From Verrucomicrobiota bacterium (GTDB lineage Bacteria; Verrucomicrobiota; Verrucomicrobiia; Verrucomicrobiales; Akkermansiaceae), in the NCBI GenBank assembly GCA_026397695.1, contig JAPLUJ010000214.1:1-18431 (forward strand): a stretch of DNA of 18,431 nt. Direction: 5' to 3'. Shown here piece by piece: positions 13,894-18,431 of this stretch. Within the stretch, counting starts at the first letter, position 1, and each line of letters begins with the position of its first letter. Position numbers and translations under genes: made by a program. The notes below the pieces were generated by a model. That model worked only from the letters and a program-made list of their open reading frames with translations. It made no database searches and had not been told where the DNA came from.

Positions 13894-15153
13894 TCAGCGG
13901 GACATCGCACACGCTGCGGCCGCCAGCCAAGCGGTGGAGAAGGCGATCTGCAGGTTGAACCCGCCGGTATCGGCATCGAGATCGATCATTTCACCGGCAA
14001 AATACAGGTGATTGACGATCTTGGATTCCATGGTGGTCGCATCCATCTCGGATGTCAGCACTCCCCCGGCGGTGATGATGGCTTCCTTGAACGGACGGCA
14101 ACCGGTGACGGTGAACCTGAAATCCTTCATCAATAACAGAATGGCGCGTCTTTCCGCCGCCGTCAATTGATGCCCCTCCTTGCGGCCTGAAATACCGGTT
14201 GCCTCAAGAAAAACCGGGATCATGGCGGCTGGCAACCATTTGCGGAAAATGGCATCCATGCGGGTTTGCCCGTGCGCGGTGAGGTCGCGGACCAAGCGGG
14301 CATCCAGCTTGGCTTCGTCCAGCGCGGGCTTCAGGTCCACCGCAAGCTCAACCGTGTGGCGCTGGCGCAGCGCATCCACCATGCACCGGCTCAGCGTCAG
14401 GATGATAGGCCCGGACAGCCCGAAATCGGTAAATAGAATCTCACCAAAGGCTTCCCTAACATTTTCCCCATCGACCCAAACCCTCGCCCTGACATTTTTC
14501 AGGCTCAATCCCTGCAGGCGTTGGGCGCGATTTCCCGCAGTCTCCATCGGGACCAGTGCCTGCCTTGGGGTTGCAATGGCATGTCCCACCGAAGATGCAA
14601 ACCGGTAACCATCACCATCCGAACCGGTGGCGGGATAGGACATCCCTCCGGTACATAAGATGATGTTGCGCGCGCGAATGATACGGTTCCCGTTCCGAGA
14701 GCGAACCTTCAAGCCTTCCACCATGCCTTCCCGCACGACAATATCCAACACCTTGTGCTGATAGCGGATTTCCACTTGGTGATGCAGCACCCATTGCATC
14801 AGGGCATGGACCACATCGGCGGATTTGTTGGAAACCGGGAACACGCGGCCGCCGCGTTCCACCACCGTGGCGCAGCCGTGGTCATGCAACAAGCGGACGA
14901 TGTCGTCGGCAAAAAAGGTGGCAAAGGCATGTTCGAGGAACCGGCTGTTAGGATGGATGTGTTGGAAGAATTCACTTTGCGGGGCATCATTGGTGATATT
15001 GCATCTTCCCTTGCCGGTGAGCAGGAGCTTGCGCCCCGCCCGCTCCATTTTTTCCAGCAGCAGCACCTGGCACCCCAGTTCCGCCGCCCTGCCTGCCGCA
15101 ATCAATCCCGCGGCCCCGGCACCCACCACGATGACATCATACGTTTTCTCCAT
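13894..15153 (-). CDS. BaiN/HI0933-family NAD(P)/FAD-dependent oxidoreductase
   Basis: This 419-aa flavoprotein opens with the dinucleotide-binding motif VVGAGAAG (9-16). The family signature RKLLLTGKGRCNITN follows, and the ending LYFAGEMIDLDADTGGFNLQIAFSTAWLAAAACA is typical of HI0933/YhiN/BaiN proteins, whose C-terminal GE-D-GGFN region contacts FAD. Length is normal. Family members are soluble FAD enzymes; one characterised relative, BaiN, acts in bile-acid dehydroxylation, but the usual substrate in free-living bacteria is unknown. The gene starts 12 bp after the hemB stop, so the two are probably co-transcribed. The reason for linkage to haem synthesis is not evident. Confidence 0.9.
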   Translation of the reverse strand: MEKTYDVIVVGAGAAGLIAAGRAAELGCQVLLLEKMERAGRKLLLTGKGRCNITNDAPQSEFFQHIHPNSRFLEHAFATFFADDIVRLLHDHGCATVVERGGRVFPVSNKSADVVHALMQWVLHHQVEIRYQHKVLDIVVREGMVEGLKVRSRNGNRIIRARNIILCTGGMSYPATGSDGDGYRFASSVGHAIATPRQALVPMETAGNRAQRLQGLSLKNVRARVWVDGENVREAFGEILFTDFGLSGPIILTLSRCMVDALRQRHTVELAVDLKPALDEAKLDARLVRDLTAHGQTRMDAIFRKWLPAAMIPVFLEATGISGRKEGHQLTAAERRAILLLMKDFRFTVTGCRPFKEAIITAGGVLTSEMDATTMESKIVNHLYFAGEMIDLDADTGGFNLQIAFSTAWLAAAACAMSR

Positions 15154-15165
15154 CGATACGACGGG

Positions 15166-16149
15166 TCAGTCATCCCTGAGCCAGCAGGCCGCTTGCCTGG
15201 CGAAATAGGTTAGAATCATCGACGCTCCCGCACGCTTGATGGCCACAAGCGACTCGAGCACGATGGCACGTTCATCCAGCCAGCCGCCGGCGGCGGCGCT
15301 CTTGAGCATGAGATACTCGCCGCTCACCTGATAGGCCGCCACCGGCAGCGTGGTGGTGGCCCGGACGCGGGCGATGACGTCAAGATAGGGGCCGGCCGGC
15401 TTGACCATCAGCATGTCCGCACCCTCGGCCTCGTCCAGCAGGGTTTCTCTAACAGCCTCGCGCGTGTTGGCCGGATCCATCTGATAGGTTTTCTTGTCGC
15501 CTTCCTTGGGTGCGGAATCGAGCGCCCCGCGGAACGGCCCGTAGAAGGCGGAAGCATATTTCGCGGTATAACTCATGATCAGGACTCCGGTGAAATCCTC
15601 CGCGTCGAGAGCGTCGCGGATGGCGGCGACACGGCCGTCCATCATGTCGGAAGGTGCGACGATGTCCGCGCCGGCGCGGGCATGGCAGATCGCCTGCTGG
15701 CAGAGCACATCCACGGTTTCATCGTTGAGGATGGTCAGGCCGCCACGCGCGTCGCGCCTGACGATGCCATCGTGGCCGTCGGAGTTATAGGGATCGAGCG
15801 CAACGTCGGTGATGACACAAAGCGTCGGATGGGCGGCTTTGAGCGCCCGGATCGCCCGCGGCACGAGACCACCACCATGATATGCTTCCACCGCCTGCGG
15901 CGACTTGAGCGCTTCCTCGATTTTCGGGAAAAGCACCACTGCCGGGATGCCCAGAGCATGGACTTCCCCCGCCTCACGCACCAAGCTGTCGAGCGACCAG
16001 CGGGTTACTCCCGGCATCGAGTCGATGGGCGTATCCACCGTGCCCTCGTGCAAAAACATGGGCAGGATGAAATCGGCGGGAGCCAGCGTGGTCTCGCGGA
16101 CCATCGAGCGGATCGCCGGCGATTGGCGGTTGCGGCGTGGGCGGTTCAT
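15166..16149 (-). CDS. hemB: Porphobilinogen synthase (delta-aminolevulinate dehydratase), magnesium-type
   Basis: HemB joins two 5-aminolevulinate molecules into porphobilinogen, a cytoplasmic step of haem synthesis. The two active-site lysines are K197 (SYTAKYASAFYGPFR) and K250 (LMVKPAGPYLDVI). In zinc enzymes the metal loop has three cysteines; here it reads DVALDPYNSDGHDG (115-128) with aspartates, as in Pseudomonas-type magnesium-dependent enzymes. Length (327 aa) and ending (GASMILTYFARQAACWL) are typical. The N-terminal RNRQSPAIRSMVRETTLAPADFILPMF agrees with the chosen ATG. It is the first gene of a likely operon with the flavoprotein and the ACP-like gene, and could supply haem for the c-type cytochromes encoded elsewhere in the window. 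Confidence 0.95.
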   Translation of the reverse strand: MNRPRRNRQSPAIRSMVRETTLAPADFILPMFLHEGTVDTPIDSMPGVTRWSLDSLVREAGEVHALGIPAVVLFPKIEEALKSPQAVEAYHGGGLVPRAIRALKAAHPTLCVITDVALDPYNSDGHDGIVRRDARGGLTILNDETVDVLCQQAICHARAGADIVAPSDMMDGRVAAIRDALDAEDFTGVLIMSYTAKYASAFYGPFRGALDSAPKEGDKKTYQMDPANTREAVRETLLDEAEGADMLMVKPAGPYLDVIARVRATTTLPVAAYQVSGEYLMLKSAAAGGWLDERAIVLESLVAIKRAGASMILTYFARQAACWLRDD

Positions 16150-16351
16150 GGGAGGATGAGTGTGGTGGGTGGATCGTGGCCGGTGGGCGGTGCAGCGTGC
16201 GTTGATTTCATGGGCATTCTGGCGTTTCCGAGCTGCCGGGTCAACGCCTCATCCCGCGCCGCCCGCGAATACAGAAACGCCGGAAATACCATGCCAATAG
16301 CGCGAACCATCGACACCAACCCGCCTCCACCCGACATGAATTCCGGCGACG

Positions 16352-16513
16352 TCAGATAGCGGCTGGTGCGGTAGTTGTCTTCAGCTTGCGGATGGTGATT
16401 GCCAGGAAATTGTTTTGCGGGGTGGCGTACATGGGACGACGCTGCAGCGGCGCGAGCACCAGGGCGGCGATGAGTGGGAGGGTGTGTTTCAGGATGGTTT
16501 CCTTCGTTTTCAT
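16352..16513 (-). CDS. Short ORF with a signal-peptide-like N-terminus, probably a gene remnant
   Basis: A 53-codon frame starts MKTKETILKHTLPLIAALVLAPL, which looks like a Sec signal peptide, then continues QRRPMYATPQNNFLAI before an early stop. The rest of the 390-bp gap between hemB and the second GH127 gene (16150-16540) shows no recognisable domain in any frame. The simplest reading is the leftover start of an exported enzyme whose body was deleted. A genuine small secreted peptide is possible, but no ribosome binding site is obvious. Confidence 0.3.
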   Translation of the reverse strand: MKTKETILKHTLPLIAALVLAPLQRRPMYATPQNNFLAITIRKLKTTTAPAAI

Positions 16514-16540
16514 TTTGGATAATCAACATTCACCATTTCG

Positions 16541-18397
16541 CTAGAATTTGAAATAGGTTCGGGGCCCGGTCTTAAGGCTCCCGCTACAAAAAAATGGTTT
16601 CAGCACAATGTTCGATCCCTTGATGCGAAACTCCGGCAGGCCACCATCCTTGACCGGGCATGGCTCAAGCCATTCCGATGCTGCTTTGGATGGAATGTCC
16701 TTCCCGTTGAACGGCTCGGCGAGGGCCGCGCCCTTTTCCGTCGTCTGTGCCAATGCCCAGGGGCCATAGGTGAAGGCAACCCACTTCCTGCCGTCCTTGG
16801 GTAATGCAAAGTGGCTCTCGAGCTGATACTCGAAATCAATCGCCACCTCATCGCCCGACTTCCAAGCGCTCTCTAACATATAGAACCCACGCTCATTCTT
16901 CCTTGACTCAATTTCCTTGCCGTTGATCCGCACCGCTGCCAGACGCGCGCCCAAAGGCTCCTTGAACTCCACGGCAAATTCCTTGCCAGTGGTTTGTGCA
17001 AATCGGATTTCCGCCTTGGGGCTGATGGGATAATTGCCCATCCCCTTGATTTTGGCCTGGCCGAATTTTTCCGCCAGGACTCCGATGCATGGAGCCCGGC
17101 TGGTGAATGCAACGGCCCCATCCACTTCCCCGATCAGATAGCGGGAGAACATTTCCAACGCCCGCGGGCCGCTCGAGGAACAGCACTTGATCCCGGACTC
17201 ATAGGGCTCATGGTCCTGATTGGCCCTGGTGTAGTAACACCAATCGATGCCTTCCCCATATTGTGCCATCATCAGGGAATTGAAGACCGCCCGCTCCGCC
17301 TCCGCAGCATACCTGGACTGGCCGGTCAGCTCCAACAAATGCAGATTCAACTGGATCCAGGTGGTCGTGGAGCAAGTTTCGACAAGGACTGCGGCGGGGT
17401 TGTAATCCTGCGGGTGCGCAAAGCACTCCCCGTTTCCGTTGTAGGGCGTCTTTATACTCCATGGACCTCCCGTGACATCAAGGTGGTGCGCCTTGATGTC
17501 ATCCCAGGCGTTCTGCACGGTCTTCAGGTATCGTTCGTCCCCGGTGGACTCATAAAGACGCAGATACCCCAGCAGATTGGCCATCAACTGATAGGCCTTG
17601 CCATCACCCGAATCAACCACGCTGCCTTTTTCCAGCATGTTCCCCATCAGGCGCAGCTTCGGCTTATTTTCACTCAGTGCTACAATATGGCCGGCGAAAT
17701 CCAGGTATTTCTTTTCCTGGGTCCGCGCATAAAGCATGACGATGGATTCCAGCAGCGTGGTTGCGGAGATTCCCTGGCGGGTGCCGTAATTGGTGATGTC
17801 GGCTTTGCCCTCTCCGTAGATCTCGATCAGCAAATCCGCCATCTTCCGGCACGCCTGCACCACGCGCGGGTCCGGGTGGAATTTCTCATACGTCAGCAGG
17901 CCATAGATGTTATAGCGCAGCGTCCAGGTGTCCCATCCGCCCGCCGGTTTACGCGTCCCCCCATTCTTCTGCGGTGCGGCCACATCGTCAGCTATATTGT
18001 AGTCAGCGCCATACGTGCCCAAATATCCATTGGCATCCTGCGCCGCCAAAAGACGCTGCACCGTCTCCTGCAATGCCTTCAACAATTTAGCATCCTGCGT
18101 CTGTTCATACGCCAGGGTGGCGGCATGGAGCCATTTGCCCACGTGCTCGCCCTGCCAGGGATGACGCCCGGGCCGTGATTCAAATCCGGATAACAGATAA
18201 CTGTCTTCCGCTGTGAGCATGTGCCAGAGGCGGCCGTTCCGCCACAGTTCGAGTCGTTCGGCAAACAACCCTCCTCCCGGCGCACTGGGCACGGACCGCC
18301 AGACACCAGGCACCCTTTCCCTTGGCTCTTGGGCAAGGACTCCAGCCGCTTGAAACTGCGCTGCTACGACAAGCAATACCGGCAAGTAGTTGTGCAT
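16541..18397 (-). CDS. Secreted GH127/DUF1680-like glycosidase, divergent
   Basis: This 618-aa protein has a signal peptide (MHNYLPVLLVVAAQFQAAGVLA). An (alpha/alpha)6-barrel-like body follows, with WQGEHVGKWLHAATLAYEQTQD, AAQDANGYLGTYGA, WDTWTLRYNIYGLLTYEKF and TGDERYLKTVQNAWDDI. The catalytic region is comparable to GH127: VETCSTTTWIQLNLHLLELTG (E340, C342) and KCCSSSGPRAL (C405, C406), where the usual CCPPN is CCSSS. A C-terminal beta-sandwich resembles that of DUF1680 enzymes (EVAIDFEYQLESHF, GRKWVAFTYGPWALAQ). The cysteines and glutamate that could hold zinc are kept, so activity is plausible; the linkage it cuts is not predictable. It differs too much from the other GH127 gene to be a recent duplicate. 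The start lies close to the window edge. Confidence 0.8.
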   Translation of the reverse strand: MHNYLPVLLVVAAQFQAAGVLAQEPRERVPGVWRSVPSAPGGGLFAERLELWRNGRLWHMLTAEDSYLLSGFESRPGRHPWQGEHVGKWLHAATLAYEQTQDAKLLKALQETVQRLLAAQDANGYLGTYGADYNIADDVAAPQKNGGTRKPAGGWDTWTLRYNIYGLLTYEKFHPDPRVVQACRKMADLLIEIYGEGKADITNYGTRQGISATTLLESIVMLYARTQEKKYLDFAGHIVALSENKPKLRLMGNMLEKGSVVDSGDGKAYQLMANLLGYLRLYESTGDERYLKTVQNAWDDIKAHHLDVTGGPWSIKTPYNGNGECFAHPQDYNPAAVLVETCSTTTWIQLNLHLLELTGQSRYAAEAERAVFNSLMMAQYGEGIDWCYYTRANQDHEPYESGIKCCSSSGPRALEMFSRYLIGEVDGAVAFTSRAPCIGVLAEKFGQAKIKGMGNYPISPKAEIRFAQTTGKEFAVEFKEPLGARLAAVRINGKEIESRKNERGFYMLESAWKSGDEVAIDFEYQLESHFALPKDGRKWVAFTYGPWALAQTTEKGAALAEPFNGKDIPSKAASEWLEPCPVKDGGLPEFRIKGSNIVLKPFFCSGSLKTGPRTYFKF

Positions 18398-18431
18398 GAG
18401 GTTCCCGTGGAGTTATTGTGAGGAAACAGGA

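Noticed and set aside
16146..16529. 127-codon minus-strand open frame before hemB
   Set aside because: The translation is rich in His/Pro/Arg with no domain, it overlaps the hemB start, and a signal-peptide-like frame occupies the other phase.
445..16880. GTTAG/CTAAC as a second over-represented motif
   Set aside because: About 18 copies were seen against a rough expectation of about 25 from composition. The impression comes from TTA/CTA codons clustering in this context, and only CTGATAG stands out clearly.
16994..18178. 394-codon open frame on the plus strand
   Set aside because: It lies wholly antisense to the GH127-like gene, whose conserved motifs are clear. It is a shadow frame from GC-rich codon bias.

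Overview
The window most resembles a chromosomal segment of a GC-rich Verrucomicrobiota-type bacterium. This is inferred from gene content, not from a marker gene. The supporting genes are a planctomycete/verrucomicrobial-type cytochrome (PSCyt1-like), a large secreted HzsA-like diheme protein, two secreted GH127/DUF1680 glycosidases and a Tat-exported Gfo/Idh/MocA oxidoreductase. Nearly all genes lie on the minus strand; the exceptions are a partial transporter at the left edge and the remnant of a group II intron.

Layout from left to right. 1-224: C-terminus of a POT-family peptide transporter (+). 225-337: convergent intergenic region with two GGA-loop palindromes. 338-2479: cyanophycin synthetase-like protein with a short C-terminus and a degraded Mur-ligase P-loop, which suggests a CphA2-like dipeptide polymerase. 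2593-5100: secreted HzsA-like beta-propeller with two CxxCH haem motifs. 5213-5984: membrane-anchored PSCyt1 cytochrome, broken by a frameshifting deletion. 6173-8668: GH127 beta-L-arabinofuranosidase-like enzyme with a C-terminal discoidin-like domain. 8830-10065: Tat-exported Gfo/Idh/MocA protein. 13532-16149: hemB, a BaiN/HI0933 flavoprotein and a degenerate acyl-carrier-protein-like gene, arranged like an operon. 16541-18397: a second, divergent GH127-like enzyme.

The most unusual part is 10400-12960. All its genes are small, on the minus strand and less GC-rich. They read as gene cassettes separated by attC-like recombination sites: a DinJ/YafQ toxin-antitoxin pair, a dimeric-barrel protein plus a TfoX-C-like protein, and a PF09720-type antitoxin plus ParE toxin. 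No integron integrase is present, so this looks like an integrase-less attC cluster (CALIN) or a piece of a larger chromosomal integron. One attC (about 130 nt without its insertion) is split exactly inside its R' core (GT|TAGGC on the plus strand) by a 538-bp, internally deleted group IIC intron. The intron lies antisense to the cassette genes, the orientation known for IIC-attC introns.

A second signal runs across the whole window. The 7-mer CTGATAG/CTATCAG occurs 17 times by hand count, 14 of them in the CTGATAG orientation on the plus strand. My rough composition-based expectation is 1-2, and single-base variants such as CTGATAC, CTGATAA, CTGATAT or ATGATAG were seen only once or twice each. 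It occurs in coding sequence (as TAT CAG or the rare CTA TCA G), in intergenic DNA and in both arms of the intron-bearing attC. A genome-wide uptake, Chi-like or segregation motif is one possible explanation.
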